Origin: Burkholderiaceae bacterium
GTDB taxonomy: Bacteria > Pseudomonadota > Gammaproteobacteria > Burkholderiales > Burkholderiaceae_C
NCBI GenBank assembly: GCA_016790575.1
Contig: JAEUOU010000024.1
Span: 1-64,000 of the forward strand
Direction of reading: 5' to 3'
DNA length: 64,000 nt
Numbering within the stretch: position 1 is the first letter of the stretch; each line of letters starts with the position of its first letter. A program made the translations under genes and the position numbers. A model generated the notes under the pieces. The model saw only the letters and a program-made list of their open reading frames with translations. It ran no database searches and was not told the origin of the DNA. Shown in pieces: positions 54,486-64,000 of this stretch.

Positions 54486-56147
54486 TCACTTCAGTGCTTT
54501 ATACCGCACGCGCTTGGGTTTGGCACCTTCCTCACCCAGGCGCTTCTTCTTGTCAACTTCGTACTCCTGGTAGTTGCCGTCAAAGAACACCCACTGGCTG
54601 TCACCCTCGGCCGCGAGGATGTGCGTACAGATGCGGTCCAGGAACCAGCGGTCGTGGCTGATGACAAGAATGGAGCCGGCAAATTCCAGCAGGGCATCTT
54701 CCAAAGCCCGCAGGGTTTCCACGTCCAGGTCGTTGGACGGTTCGTCCAGCAGCAGCACGTTGCCGCCGGCAATCAGCGTCTTGGCCAGGTGCAGGCGACC
54801 ACGCTCGCCGCCCGACAGCATGCCGACTTTTTTCTGCTGGTCGCCGCCGTTGAAGTTGAAGCGGCCGCAATAGGCCCTGCTGGCCATCTGGAACTTGCCG
54901 ACGGTCAGGATGTCCAGCCCGCCCGAGACGTCTTCCCAGACCGTTTTCTCGTTCTCCAGGACGTCGCGATTCTGGTCGACGTAGGCCATCTTCACCGTCT
55001 GGCCGATCACTACGTGGCCCGAATCGGGCTGTTCACGCCCGGCGATCATCTTGAACAGGGTGGACTTGCCGGCCCCGTTCGGGCCGATGATGCCGACAAT
55101 GGCGCCGGCCGGCACGCTGAAGCTCAGGTTGTCGATCAGCACCCGGTCACCGAAGGATTTGGTGACGTTGTGGAATTCGATCACCTGGCTGCCCAGGCGG
55201 TCGGCCACCGGAATGAAGATCTCCTGCGTCTCGTTGCGCTTCTGGTATTCGTAGTCGCTCAGTTCCTCGAAGCGGGCAATGCGGGCCTTGCTCTTGGCCT
55301 GGCGGCCCTTCGCATTCTGGCGCACCCACTCCAGTTCTTTCTTCATCGCCTTGGTTCGTGCGTCCTCGGTGCGCTGCTCCTGCTCCAGGCGGGCTTCCTT
55401 CTGCTCCAGCCAGGTGGAGTAGTTGCCCTTGTACGGAATGCCGCGGCCGCGGTCCAGTTCCAGGATCCATTCGGCGGCGTTGTCCAGGAAATAGCGGTCG
55501 TGGGTGATGGCCACCACGGTGCCCGGGAAACGCTGCAGGAATTGCTCCAGCCAGTCCACGGATTCGGCGTCCAGGTGGTTGGTGGGTTCGTCGAGCAGCA
55601 GCATGTCGGGGCGGCTGAGCAGCAGGCGGCACAGCGCCACGCGGCGCTTTTCACCGCCGGAGAGCTTGCCGATCACTGCGTCCCACGGTGGAAGGCGCAG
55701 CGCATCGGCGGCGATTTCCAGCTGATGCTCGGAGGCATCCCCCGCGGTGGCAATGATGGCTTCGAGTTTGGCCTGTTCGGCCGCCAGTGCGTCGAAATCG
55801 GCGTTCTCGTCGGCATAGGCGGCATAGACCTCGTCCAGGCGCTGTTGCGCTGCCTTGATCTCACCCATGCCGTTTTCCACCGACTCGCGCACGGTTTCGT
55901 TCGGGTCGAGCTGCGGCTCCTGGGGCAGGTATCCGATCTTCAGGCCGGCCATGGGAATGGCCTCGCCCTCGATCTCTGTGTCGATGCCGGCCATGATCTT
56001 GAGCAGCGTGGACTTGCCGGAGCCGTTGAGGCCCAGCACGCCGATCTTGGCGCCGGGGAAGAAGGACAGGGAAATGTCCTTGAGGATTTCGCGTTTCGGC
56101 GGCACGATCTTGCCGACGCGGTTCATGCTGAAAACGTATTGAGCCAT
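54486..56147 (-). CDS. ettA: energy-dependent translational throttle protein EttA (ABC-F)
   Basis: This 553-residue soluble ABC-F protein has two ATPase domains with Walker A GLNGSGKST and GPNGAGKST, two LSGGE signatures, and the arm and linker regions between. Its length matches E. coli EttA. It binds the ribosomal E site and gates early elongation by ADP/ATP ratio. The start at 56147 gives MAQYVFSMNRVGKIVPPKRE, the usual EttA N-terminus. It faces rhlE across 245 bases. Confidence 0.97.
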   Translation of the reverse strand: MAQYVFSMNRVGKIVPPKREILKDISLSFFPGAKIGVLGLNGSGKSTLLKIMAGIDTEIEGEAIPMAGLKIGYLPQEPQLDPNETVRESVENGMGEIKAAQQRLDEVYAAYADENADFDALAAEQAKLEAIIATAGDASEHQLEIAADALRLPPWDAVIGKLSGGEKRRVALCRLLLSRPDMLLLDEPTNHLDAESVDWLEQFLQRFPGTVVAITHDRYFLDNAAEWILELDRGRGIPYKGNYSTWLEQKEARLEQEQRTEDARTKAMKKELEWVRQNAKGRQAKSKARIARFEELSDYEYQKRNETQEIFIPVADRLGSQVIEFHNVTKSFGDRVLIDNLSFSVPAGAIVGIIGPNGAGKSTLFKMIAGREQPDSGHVVIGQTVKMAYVDQNRDVLENEKTVWEDVSGGLDILTVGKFQMASRAYCGRFNFNGGDQQKKVGMLSGGERGRLHLAKTLIAGGNVLLLDEPSNDLDVETLRALEDALLEFAGSILVISHDRWFLDRICTHILAAEGDSQWVFFDGNYQEYEVDKKKRLGEEGAKPKRVRYKALK

Positions 56148-56392
56148 GGTGTGATCTTGCGGGCTTAACCCGGGAAAAAAGCGCATCGAACGGCGCCAGA
56201 ACGCCAATTATCGGCTCATGCGACAATACGGCCGTCAGGGCGCACCAGTTCGCCCCGACGACAGCAGATTGCTGGGGGTGTTCCCGAATCCGGAATCCGC
56301 ACCCGAACCACAAACCCGATCGGTCTTTGACTGGCCCGGCACCCCGCCGGAACAGGCCGATTCCCAAGCGCCCAGGACGGGCGCCTCCATGA
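56148..56392. other. divergent intergenic region between ettA and rhlE
   Basis: This 245-base region holds the promoters of both genes, but I cannot point to a convincing -35/-10 pair. There is a short AT stretch near 56207. No small gene is convincing here. Confidence 0.4.
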
Positions 56393-58165
56393 ATGAACTT
56401 TGACGAACTGAACCTGGCTCCGGCCATTCTGAAGGCCGTGCACGAGCAAGGCTACGAAACCCCTACCCCCATCCAGGCCCAGGCGATTCCCGCTGTGCTG
56501 GAAGGCCGCGATCTGCTCGCCGGGGCGCAGACCGGCACCGGCAAGACGGCCGCCTTCACGCTGCCAATGCTGGACAAACTCAGCCGGGTCGAACCGGGCC
56601 GCAACCGGTTTGGCGGCAAAGCCATCCGCGCTTTGGTGCTGACACCCACCCGCGAGCTCGCCGCGCAGGTCGAAGAGTCGGTGCGTGACTACGGCAAATA
56701 CCTGCAGATCAACTCGGCCGTGATCTTCGGTGGCGTGGGCATGAACCCGCAGATCAGCCGGATCAAGAGCGGCGTGGACATTCTGGTGGCCACACCCGGC
56801 CGCCTGCTGGACCTGCAGGGCCAGGGCCACCTCGACCTGTCCACCGTGGAAATCCTGGTACTGGATGAAGCCGACCGCATGCTCGACATGGGCTTCATCC
56901 ATGACGTGAAAAAGGTGCTGGCCCTGCTGCCGCGCGACAAACAGAGCCTGCTGTTCTCCGCCACCTTCAGCGACGAAATCCGCGACCTGGCCGGCGGCCT
57001 GCTGAAAAACCCGCAGAGCATCCAGGTCACGCCCAGCAACACCACAGTGCAGCGCATCACGCAGGTGATCCATCCGGTGGGGCGTGGCAAGAAAAAGGAG
57101 GTGCTGGTGCACATCATCAACCAGCACAACTGGAGCCAGGTGCTGGTGTTCACCCGCACCAAGTTCGGCGCCAACAACGTCGCCGACTACCTGACCAAAC
57201 ACGGCATCCAGGCCATGGCGCTGCACGGCAACAAGAGCCAGACGGCGCGGACCCAAGCGCTGGCCGGCTTCAAGAGCGGCGACATCCGCGCGCTGGTGGC
57301 CACCGACATCGCGGCCCGCGGCATCGACATCGAAGACCTGCCGCATGTGGTCAACTATGAAATCCCCAACGTGCCCGAAGACTATGTGCACCGCATCGGC
57401 CGCACCGGCCGCGCGGGCAAGGAAGGCCAGGCTGTCAGCCTGGTCTGCCTGGATGAAGAAGGCTTCATGATGGAGATCGAGCGCTTCACCAAGCAGGAAA
57501 TCCCGGTGCAGATGCTGGACGGTTTCGGTCCCGAGCCGGGCGAAAAAGCCGAGCCGATTGCCATGGGCCGGCAGACCATCTGGGGCGGTGCGGGCAAGCC
57601 GCCGAGTCGGGATGTCATGGCGGCGGCTGCAAAAGCCGCGCGCCAGGAGATGATGCAGCGCATCCGCGACAACAAGACCGAGCGCTCCGGCGACGGCCGC
57701 AGTGAGGGCCGCGGGGACGGCCGCAACACCCGTCGCGGTGAGTCCCGCAGCGACGCCGAACCGCGTGCCGGCGACGGCAGCGGCCGACCGCCAGGCCGTA
57801 ACGCGCGCCGGGGTGGCAACGCGCCCCGCGGACCCCGCCAGGGTGGCCAAGGCGCCGGCAGCAACCCGAATCCGGCAGCCGCGCGGTCTGACGTGCCCCG
57901 CAGATACGACGACGGCGACGAAGACCGCGAGCCCGATTTCCTGCCGCGCCATGTGGACCCGCTGAAAACCAGCCTGCACAATCGGCGCAATGACCAACGC
58001 AAACCCAGCCACGGCGCCCAAGGGCAGCCGGACCCTATGCGCACCAGCATCGACCTCATGTCGCAAGGCAACCGCCGCGGCGGCGGCGGCGGGCAGAACC
58101 GCTCTGGTGGCGGGGGCTTCCGGTCTCGTGGGCCGGGAAATCCTGGCCGCTCTTCCGGGCGCTGA
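56393..58165 (+). CDS. rhlE: DEAD-box RNA helicase RhlE
   Basis: This 590-residue helicase has all DEAD-box motifs: Q motif with [17 protein letters not shown], Walker [38 protein letters not shown], and C-terminal [29 protein letters not shown] and [11 protein letters not shown] long Arg/Gly-rich tail (about 420-590) follows and includes the conserved [12 protein letters not shown]. The last about 60 codons overlap the next gene in another frame. It unwinds structured RNA in ribosome assembly and cold adaptation. Confidence 0.97.
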   Translation: MNFDELNLAPAILKAVHEQGYETPTPIQAQAIPAVLEGRDLLAGAQTGTGKTAAFTLPMLDKLSRVEPGRNRFGGKAIRALVLTPTRELAAQVEESVRDYGKYLQINSAVIFGGVGMNPQISRIKSGVDILVATPGRLLDLQGQGHLDLSTVEILVLDEADRMLDMGFIHDVKKVLALLPRDKQSLLFSATFSDEIRDLAGGLLKNPQSIQVTPSNTTVQRITQVIHPVGRGKKKEVLVHIINQHNWSQVLVFTRTKFGANNVADYLTKHGIQAMALHGNKSQTARTQALAGFKSGDIRALVATDIAARGIDIEDLPHVVNYEIPNVPEDYVHRIGRTGRAGKEGQAVSLVCLDEEGFMMEIERFTKQEIPVQMLDGFGPEPGEKAEPIAMGRQTIWGGAGKPPSRDVMAAAAKAARQEMMQRIRDNKTERSGDGRSEGRGDGRNTRRGESRSDAEPRAGDGSGRPPGRNARRGGNAPRGPRQGGQGAGSNPNPAAARSDVPRRYDDGDEDREPDFLPRHVDPLKTSLHNRRNDQRKPSHGAQGQPDPMRTSIDLMSQGNRRGGGGGQNRSGGGGFRSRGPGNPGRSSGR

Positions 58166-58736
58166 ACCGCCCGCGGTGGTCCATGCGCTGGTCCGCCGCC
58201 CGCTGGACGGCGCGCCGGCGGGCATCCACCAGCAAGTGGTGGACTTTGCGGCTTTGCCGCCGCTGGCGGCGGCCGACGAGGTCTATATTGCCCTGGGCAC
58301 AACCATCAAGGCCGCCGGAAGCCAGGCCGCGTTTCGTGCGGTCGATTTCGACGCCGTGGTCGCGGTCGCCCGCGCGGCCCGCGCGAGTGGCGCCTCACGA
58401 ATCGGGGTTGTCAGCGCATTGGGCGCCGATCCGCAATCGCCCGTTTTCTACAACCGGGTGAAGGGCGAAATGGAACGCGCCGTTTCGGCCTTGGGCTTTG
58501 AAACCGTCGTATTCGCCCGCCCCTCCCTGTTGCTGGGCGACCGCGATCGGCTCGGGCAGCCCCGGCGGTTCGGCGAGCAGCTTGGCCAACGGGCGATGCG
58601 GTGGGTGGGCTCGGTGGTACCGGCCCGCTGGCGCGCGATTGACGCGCGCGATGTGGCGATCAGCCTGGTTGAAGCCGTGCGCACCGGCAGTCCAGGTGTG
58701 CATGTCCTGTCCTCTGAAGCGCTGCGACGCGATTGA
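57990..58736 (+). CDS. NAD(P)-binding Rossmann protein overlapping rhlE
   Basis: This 248-residue protein is an atypical-SDR/NmrA-like oxidoreductase with the loop [12 protein letters not shown] at about residues 40-52, [17 protein letters not shown], and [20 protein letters not shown], then PSLLLGDR. The first ATG in frame lies 176 bases inside rhlE; the Rossmann loop itself lies in rhlE, so the overlap cannot be avoided by a later start. The 35 residues before it look non-conserved. Function unknown. Confidence 0.85.
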   Translation: MTNANPATAPKGSRTLCAPASTSCRKATAAAAAAGRTALVAGASGLVGREILAALPGAEPPAVVHALVRRPLDGAPAGIHQQVVDFAALPPLAAADEVYIALGTTIKAAGSQAAFRAVDFDAVVAVARAARASGASRIGVVSALGADPQSPVFYNRVKGEMERAVSALGFETVVFARPSLLLGDRDRLGQPRRFGEQLGQRAMRWVGSVVPARWRAIDARDVAISLVEAVRTGSPGVHVLSSEALRRD

Positions 58737-58834
58737 CCATGGCCGCGACCTCAAACGCTCGGACCACGGTTTTGAGCGCGCGTTGCTGCGGCTGAAGGCG
58801 CCGACGCCTTCCGGTCAGCCCGCAACCGGTCGGT

Positions 58835-58895
58835 TGAGGATGTTTAAGGCCGATACCCATCGAAAAACGGTCTTCTTTTGCTATCTTTTCAGGAT
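58835..58895 (-). repeat. dispersed repeat copy G (between convergent genes)
   Basis: On the minus strand TAGC, 17 bases, CGATGGGTATCGGCC (core 58856-58883). CGAT-GGGT-ATCG can form a small hairpin. It sits between the Rossmann protein and the LysR gene, where a terminator is expected. Confidence 0.85.
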
Positions 58896-59836
58896 TATTC
58901 GGCATCGACCGGGTCTGCCTCACCTGGCCGCGGTGCGTCTCGCGGTTCGATGATGAAATCGTGCAATGCCTGCGCCGCAGGGCCCAGCTGATCGCCGCGC
59001 CGGCTCAGCAGCGCGATCGAGCGGTGAACCACCGGGGCCGTCAGCGGGACTCCGACCAGTTCATGACTGCCCCGCGGCAGTGCCAGCTGGGGAACGGCCG
59101 CGACGCCCAGTCCTGCGGCGACCAGGCCCAGCAGCGTGTGAACATGGCGGGCCTCGAACACCGGCTGCGGGCGCCAACCGAGACCCGCCAGCGCCTTTTC
59201 CAGCAGAAGCCGATTGCCGGAGGTCTGTCCGACCGACAGCAAAGCTTCGCCGCGCAAGTCGTCCCAGCGCACCTGGCGACGGGTAGCGAGGCGATGGTCG
59301 CGACGGCAGGCAAGAACGAAGCGTTCGCGCAGCAGCGGTGTCCAGCGCAGGGAGGGTTCGTCCGCGCCGACGAAATTCAGACCGAAATCCGCCTCGCCGG
59401 ACAACACCACCGCCAGCGCCTCGTGCGCGTGCGCGTCGTGGACCCGCACCCGGATTGCCGGATACCGGGCGTGAAAGCGCTGCAGCACGCCGGGAAGGAA
59501 ATGCAGCGTTGCCGACGGGACACAGGCGATCGTGACCCGGCCGGTCCGCTGAGCCGCCAGCGCCTCGATGCCCAGCAAGGTGCCGTCCAGGTCGTCGAGC
59601 AGGTTCTGCACTTTCAACGCAAACTGGCCCCCGACCGGAGTCAGCGCCACCCGACGGGTCGTGCGTTCGACCAGGCGGACACCCAGGGCGGACTCCAGTT
59701 TCTCGATGCGGCGCGACAGGGCGGGCTGCGACAGGTGCACCGCGTCGGCCGCGGCGCGAAAGCTGCCCAGCCGCGCCAGCGCAGCGAAGGCCTCCAGGTC
59801 GGCCAGGTCGAATCGGCGTGCGGGCAGGTTATTCAT
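58895..59836 (-). CDS. LysR-family transcriptional regulator (TcuR-like position)
   Basis: This 313-residue LysR protein has the N-terminal helix-turn-helix (DLADLEAFAALARLGSFRA and LSQPALSRRIEKLESALGVR) and an effector domain from about residue 95. It is divergent from the SDR-Bug-tcuAB genes and probably controls them. The 113-base intergenic region contains an AT-rich imperfect dyad around 59848-59868 suited to a LysR site. The effector (a tricarboxylate) is inference. Confidence 0.92.
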   Translation of the reverse strand: MNNLPARRFDLADLEAFAALARLGSFRAAADAVHLSQPALSRRIEKLESALGVRLVERTTRRVALTPVGGQFALKVQNLLDDLDGTLLGIEALAAQRTGRVTIACVPSATLHFLPGVLQRFHARYPAIRVRVHDAHAHEALAVVLSGEADFGLNFVGADEPSLRWTPLLRERFVLACRRDHRLATRRQVRWDDLRGEALLSVGQTSGNRLLLEKALAGLGWRPQPVFEARHVHTLLGLVAAGLGVAAVPQLALPRGSHELVGVPLTAPVVHRSIALLSRRGDQLGPAAQALHDFIIEPRDAPRPGEADPVDAE

Positions 59837-59949
59837 GTTTTGAAAGCATTAATGAATCCGAATTATGCAATTCACTTTCTTGGCACCTGCTACCACAATG
59901 CCATCCGACATCCACCGCAATCGGGCCGGCGTGGCCCCAGGAGACATTC
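59837..59949. promoter_or_regulatory. divergent LysR control region of the tcu-type operon
   Basis: The gap holds the AT-rich imperfect dyad ATTAATGAATCCGAATTAT, which could be a LysR T-N11-A type site, and a downstream ribosome site AGGAGAC before the SDR start. No clear promoter hexamers could be assigned. Confidence 0.45.
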
Positions 59950-60705
59950 ATGGATCTGAAACTGAACACCAGGACGGCGCTGGTCACCGGGGCGAGCGTA
60001 GGCATCGGCCGTGCCATCGCCAAGGCCTTGGCCGCTGAAGGGGTGCGCGTCGCCGTCTCGGCGCGCCGGACCGACAAGCTGCAGGAGCTGGCGGCTGAAA
60101 TCTCGGCGGCTGGCGGCCACGCGCCGGTACTGATCGCCTGCGACCTCTACGCCGACGATGCCGCCGCGCGGCTCGCCGCCGAAGCCATCGCGGGACTGGG
60201 ACAGGTGGACATCCTGGTCAACAACGCCGGCGGCTCGCGCAGTTTCAAGGAGCTGCATGTCAGCGAAGACGCCTGGCAGGAAGCCATCACGCTGAACTTC
60301 CACCGCCCCCGACAACTCGCCGACGCGCTGATCGACCCGATGATCGAACGTCGCTGGGGCCGCATCATCAACATCACGGGCAAAAGCGAACCCGAACACA
60401 TCAACGGCGCTTTCTGCGCCAAGGCCGGCATTCATTCCTGGGCCAAAGGGCTGAGCCGCATGGTGGGCAAACACGGTGTGACGGTGAACTGCATCCCTCC
60501 CGGGCGCATCCACTCCGAACAGATCTTTCGCAACTACACGCCCGAATACCGCGCATGGCAAAGCGAGAACGAAATTCCGGTGGGCCGTTACGGCGAACCG
60601 GAGGAACTGGCCGATCTGGTGACCTTCCTTGCCTCGCCCCGCGCGGCCTACATCACCGGCGCGGTGATTCCGGTTGATGGGGGTTTGCGCCGGTACCAGT
60701 TCTGA
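59950..60705 (+). CDS. atypical short-chain dehydrogenase without the catalytic tyrosine
   Basis: The start at 59950 gives a 251-residue SDR with TGASVGIGRAIAKAL, VNNAGGSRSF, NITGKSEPEHINGAFCAKAG and IPPGRIHSEQIF. The catalytic motif is YxxxK in normal SDRs; here the segment reads AFCAK with Lys158 kept and Ala154 in place of Tyr. Oxidoreductase activity is therefore doubtful. The protein ends with the usual PVDGGLRRYQF. It is first in the operon with the Bug protein and tcuAB. Confidence 0.9.
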   Translation: MDLKLNTRTALVTGASVGIGRAIAKALAAEGVRVAVSARRTDKLQELAAEISAAGGHAPVLIACDLYADDAAARLAAEAIAGLGQVDILVNNAGGSRSFKELHVSEDAWQEAITLNFHRPRQLADALIDPMIERRWGRIINITGKSEPEHINGAFCAKAGIHSWAKGLSRMVGKHGVTVNCIPPGRIHSEQIFRNYTPEYRAWQSENEIPVGRYGEPEELADLVTFLASPRAAYITGAVIPVDGGLRRYQF

Positions 60706-60750
60706 TTGATGCCCGCATACTGGCCATCCGGACGACACACAGGAGACAAC

Positions 60751-61737
60751 ATGCCTTTCGATCCCACCCTTTCCCGCCGCCGCCTGCTGGCCGGGGTTGC
60801 CGCCACACTCGCCCTGCCCGCCGTGCGTGCCCAATCGGCCTGGCCCAGCAAGGCCGTGCGATTTGTCGTGCCCTTTGCCCCCGGTGGCACCAGCGAGATC
60901 GTCGCTCGCTCGGTCGCGGCGGAACTGACCAAACAGCTTGGCCAGAGCGTGTACGTCGAAAACAAGCCCGGCGGCGCCGGGATGACCGCGATGCAGGAGG
61001 TCGCCAAGGCCCCGCCCGACGGCCACACGCTGATCCTCACCCATGTGGGCACGCTCGCGGTCAATCCCTACATGCTCAAGAACCAGCCCTACGACGTGAA
61101 CCGGGATTTCGCGCCGGTCACCCTGCTCGCCAAGGTGCCCAACGTTTTCGTCATCCATCCGGATGTTCCGGCCAGGAACTTCCGCGAATTCGTGGACTAC
61201 GCCCGCAAAAATCCCGGCCTGCTCAATTACGGCAGCGCCGGCAACGCCAGCGCCGGGCACCTGGCGATGGAATACCTCAAGCTGGTGACCGGCATGTTCC
61301 TCACCCATATTCCCTACCGCGGCACGGGTCCGCAACTGACCGATCTGCTGTCCGGGCGCACCCAGGCCAGTTCGGCCGGCATGCCGGCGCTCGGCGCGCA
61401 CATCCGCTCGGGAAAGCTGCGCGCCATTGCGGTTGGCACACCGCAACGAATTCCCGCATTGCCGGATGTTCCCACCGTCCAGGAAATGGGCTACAAGGAC
61501 TTCGAAACGTCACAGTGGTACGGCATCCATGTGCCAGCGGGCACCCCGACCGACATCATCCGCCGGCTGCAGGAAGAATCGCACAAGGCGCTGCGATCAA
61601 GCGCCGTGACCGAGCGCTTTGCCACCGACAACGCCGTGGGCGGTGGCGGGCCGGCGGCCGAGTACGCAGCGTTCATCGCCCGGGAGCAACGGATCTGGAA
61701 AGACATCGTCGCCCGCGCGGGCATCAAACCCGACTGA
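60751..61737 (+). CDS. tripartite tricarboxylate transporter (Bug) substrate-binding protein
   Basis: The start at 60751 (AGGAGA) gives a 328-residue periplasmic binding protein with a Tat-like leader (SRRRLLAGVAATLALPAVRA) and the Bug pattern WPSKAVRFVVPFAPGGTSEI, NYGSAGNASAGHLAMEYLKL and HIPYRGTGPQLTDLL. It probably captures the tricarboxylate used by TcuAB; TctAB-like permeases are not in the window. Confidence 0.94.
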   Translation: MPFDPTLSRRRLLAGVAATLALPAVRAQSAWPSKAVRFVVPFAPGGTSEIVARSVAAELTKQLGQSVYVENKPGGAGMTAMQEVAKAPPDGHTLILTHVGTLAVNPYMLKNQPYDVNRDFAPVTLLAKVPNVFVIHPDVPARNFREFVDYARKNPGLLNYGSAGNASAGHLAMEYLKLVTGMFLTHIPYRGTGPQLTDLLSGRTQASSAGMPALGAHIRSGKLRAIAVGTPQRIPALPDVPTVQEMGYKDFETSQWYGIHVPAGTPTDIIRRLQEESHKALRSSAVTERFATDNAVGGGGPAAEYAAFIAREQRIWKDIVARAGIKPD

Positions 61738-61812
61738 CACCGACCCGCAGGTGGCCACGCCGCGGGGCAACCTGCCTCCGACCGGCGGCGCGGGCACATG
61801 CGAACACACTCC

Positions 61813-63249
61813 ATGACTGTTGAGCCTGACATCCTCGTCATCGGCGGCGGCAACGCCGCCCTGTGCGCCGCCCTGACCGCCCGGGAAGCCGGGGCAACCG
61901 TGCTGTTGCTGGAGGCGGCCCCCCGCGCCTGGCGGGGCGGCAATTCCATGCACACCCGCAATCTGCGCTGCATGCATGATGCGCCGCAGGACGTACTGAC
62001 CGATGCCTACCCCGAGGAGGAGTTCTGGCAGGACCTGCGAAAGGTCACCGCGGGGCGCACCGACGAGGCGTTGGCCCGGTTGGTCATCCGCGGCTCGGCC
62101 ACGGTGCGGCCCTGGATGCGCCGCCATGGTGTGCGCTTCCAGCCTTCGCTGTCGGGGACACTGCACCTCAGCCGCACCAACGCCTTCTTCATGGGCGGGG
62201 GCAAGGCGCTGGTCAACGCCTATTACCGCAGCGCTGAGGCGCTGGATGTACGCATCCGCTACGACACCGCCGTCGAACGCCTGGAAGTCACCGACGGCCG
62301 CTTCGTCGCCGCACACACGGCAAACGGCGAACGCATCACGGCCCGTGCCTGCGTGCTGGCCTGCGGCGGCTTCGAATCCAACCGTGACTGGCTGCGCGAA
62401 GCCTGGGGACGCAACGCGCGCGGCGAATGGCCAGCCGACGAGTTTCTGATCCGGGGAACCCGCTTCAACCAGGGCAGGGTGCTGCGGCAACTCATGGACC
62501 ACGGCGCCGACACCCTGGGCGACCCGACACAGGCCCACATGGTGGCGATCGACGCGCGTGCACCGCTGTACGACGGCGGCATCTGCACCCGGGTCGACTG
62601 TGTCTCCCTGGGCATCGTGGTCAATGCCCAGGCCCAGCGCTTCTATGACGAGGGCGAGGACTTCTGGCCCAAGCGCTACGCGATCTGGGGCCGACTGGTC
62701 GCGCAGCAGCCGGGCCAGCGTGCCCACAGCATCATCGACGCCAAGGCGGTTGGCCGATTCATGCCGCCGGTTTTCAAGGGGGCACAGTCCGACACACTGG
62801 CCGGGCTGGCCGTCCAACTGGGGCTGGACCCGGCGGCGCTGGAGGCCACCGTGCGGGCCTACAACAGCGCCTGCCAGCCCGGGCAGTTCGACCACGCGGT
62901 CCTGGACAACTGCCGCACCGAGGGCCTCACCCCGCCCAAGACCCACTGGGCCCTTCCACTGAATCAGCCGCCCTACTTCGGCTACACCTTGCGCCCGGGT
63001 GTGACCTTTACCTACCTGGGCGCACGCGTCAACGCCGCCGCGCAGGTGCATTTCGCCGGACAGGCGAGTCCGAACCTGTTTGCCGCCGGCGAGATCATGG
63101 CCGGCAACGTATTGGGACAGGGCTACACCGCCGGTGTGGGCATGACCATTGGCACCATCTTCGGGCGGATCGCCGGCGCCGAGGCGGCCCGGGCGACCGG
63201 TCACGGAGTCGGCGCGTCCGCGCTGGAAGGCGGGGAGACTATCCAATGA
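61813..63249 (+). CDS. tcuA: FAD-dependent tricarballylate dehydrogenase TcuA
   Basis: This 478-residue flavoprotein of the succinate dehydrogenase/fumarate reductase flavoprotein family has the FAD loop [20 protein letters not shown], the [16 protein letters not shown] motif typical of TcuA, and the C-terminal [20 protein letters not shown]. It oxidises tricarballylate to cis-aconitate in Salmonella. An alternative start at 61798 adds five residues. Its stop overlaps the tcuB start (ATGA). Confidence 0.9.
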   Translation: MTVEPDILVIGGGNAALCAALTAREAGATVLLLEAAPRAWRGGNSMHTRNLRCMHDAPQDVLTDAYPEEEFWQDLRKVTAGRTDEALARLVIRGSATVRPWMRRHGVRFQPSLSGTLHLSRTNAFFMGGGKALVNAYYRSAEALDVRIRYDTAVERLEVTDGRFVAAHTANGERITARACVLACGGFESNRDWLREAWGRNARGEWPADEFLIRGTRFNQGRVLRQLMDHGADTLGDPTQAHMVAIDARAPLYDGGICTRVDCVSLGIVVNAQAQRFYDEGEDFWPKRYAIWGRLVAQQPGQRAHSIIDAKAVGRFMPPVFKGAQSDTLAGLAVQLGLDPAALEATVRAYNSACQPGQFDHAVLDNCRTEGLTPPKTHWALPLNQPPYFGYTLRPGVTFTYLGARVNAAAQVHFAGQASPNLFAAGEIMAGNVLGQGYTAGVGMTIGTIFGRIAGAEAARATGHGVGASALEGGETIQ

Positions 63250-64000
63250 ACACCTTGTCGACCCTCACCGCCCAGGCGCGGGCGCTGGCGGACGGCCAGC
63301 CGATTGGGGCAGCCGAGGCCGAGGTCGCGCGGCAGCTGCAGATCTGCAATGCCTGCCGGTACTGTGAGGGGTTCTGCGCCGTGTTCCCGGCCATGACCCG
63401 CCGGCTGGAGTTCCCGGCCGCTGACACCCACTACCTCGCCAACCTCTGCCACAACTGCGGCGCCTGCCTGCACGCCTGCCAGTACGCGCCCCCGCACGAA
63501 TTTGCGGTCAACCTGCCCCAGGCCCTGGCGAAGGTGCGCCTGGAGACCTACCGCCAATACGCCTGGCCGCGACCGCTGGGCGCGCTGTACGCGCGCAATG
63601 GGCTGGCACTCTCGCTGGCGCTGGCGCTCGCCCTGGCGCTGATGCTGGTGGCTGCCCTCGCCCGTGGCGGCTCACTGGCGGCGGTGCCGCCCGGCGGCGA
63701 TTTCTACGCCGTTTTCCCGCACGGCTGGATGGTGGCGGTTTTCGGTCCGGTGTTCGGTTTCGCCCTGCTGGCACTGGGCGTGGGGCTGACGCGCTTCTGG
63801 CGCGCCCAGGCTCCCGCAGGCGAGGGTGAAGATCGCGCGGCGGCCGCGCGCGAAGCCGGGCGCGACGCGCTGGCCCTGACCTACCTGGACGGCGGTCACG
63901 GCGAGGGCTGCCACAACGAGGATGATCGCTGGACACACGCCCGGCGCCGCGCCCACCACCTGACGGCGGGGGGCTTTCTGCTGTGCTTCGCCGCGACCTC
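63246..64000 (+). CDS. tcuB: tricarballylate utilization protein TcuB, N-terminal part
   Basis: This open frame runs off the right edge (251 codons present). It has two 4Fe-4S-type Cys clusters ([16 protein letters not shown] near 33-49 and [16 protein letters not shown] near 68-84), then membrane helices near 118-140 and 158-180, and the start of a further helix. TcuB passes electrons from the TcuA flavin to the quinone pool. It overlaps the tcuA stop by 4 bases. Confidence 0.92.
   Translation, partial: MNTLSTLTAQARALADGQPIGAAEAEVARQLQICNACRYCEGFCAVFPAMTRRLEFPAADTHYLANLCHNCGACLHACQYAPPHEFAVNLPQALAKVRLETYRQYAWPRPLGALYARNGLALSLALALALALMLVAALARGGSLAAVPPGGDFYAVFPHGWMVAVFGPVFGFALLALGVGLTRFWRAQAPAGEGEDRAAAAREAGRDALALTYLDGGHGEGCHNEDDRWTHARRRAHHLTAGGFLLCFAAT

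Overview
This window is chromosomal DNA from a high-GC Gram-negative bacterium, most likely a betaproteobacterium of the order Burkholderiales and probably Comamonadaceae-like. The reasons are a protocatechuate 4,5-cleavage operon in the pmdEFDABC gene order known from Comamonas, two Bug-type tricarboxylate-binding proteins, a DUF3149 mini-protein, a tcuAB pair and the general housekeeping context. I saw no phage, insertion sequence, CRISPR array, tRNA or rRNA gene.

Layout. 1-4980 (minus strand) is a lower aromatic pathway operon: a ModA-like protein, oxalomesaconate hydratase, aldolase, PDC hydrolase, dioxygenase alpha and beta, and the start of the CHMS dehydrogenase, with a divergent LysR regulator at 5066. 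6159-7621 holds two tandem, related small membrane proteins separated by a terminator. 7668-11546 is a giant DUF748/AsmA-like envelope protein. A promoter and long leader at about 12003-12224 precede a lytic transglycosylase. glyA follows, with a ZTP-type riboswitch in its leader. Then comes a 16 kb run of co-directional, mostly stop/start-overlapping genes: nrdR, the minor pilin set pilV-pilW-pilX-pilY1-pilE-fimT, riboflavin synthesis ribD-ribE-ribBA-ribH, nusB, an aminotransferase, ybgC and tolQRA. tolB and pal do not follow.

31165-34636 is a group with FNR/Anr-type promoter signatures: a universal stress protein, a 2OG-Fe(II) dioxygenase, a hemerythrin, YitT, a membrane protein and DUF3149. 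34659-45425 is mixed metabolism: an enoyl-reductase-like protein, SDR, serine hydrolase, DUF502, acyl-CoA ligase, Bug protein, glycerophosphodiesterase, MFS exporter and a DSD1-type PLP enzyme. 45523-49730 is a copper-handling cluster (His/Cys-rich protein, outer-membrane efflux protein, multicopper oxidase, DUF411, CusF-like). 49733-58736 has a P1 peptidase, a membrane-tethered TAXI protein, DUF1631, ettA, rhlE and an NAD(P)-binding protein that overlaps rhlE out of frame. 58895-64000 is a tricarballylate-type locus: LysR, an atypical SDR, a Bug protein, tcuA and the start of tcuB.

The most unusual signal is a short dispersed repeat found eight times. Every copy has the invariant layout (T/G)AGC, exactly 17 variable bases, then CG(C/A)TGGGT. 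Most copies sit at gene ends, but one interrupts the DUF748 coding region in frame, one lies in a copper-cluster gene and one supplies the start codon and signal-peptide core of the glycerophosphodiesterase. Other notable items are the FNR-like class II promoters, the rhlE overlap, an SDR lacking its catalytic tyrosine, a RibBA with a dead cyclohydrolase domain and the paralogous membrane-protein pair.
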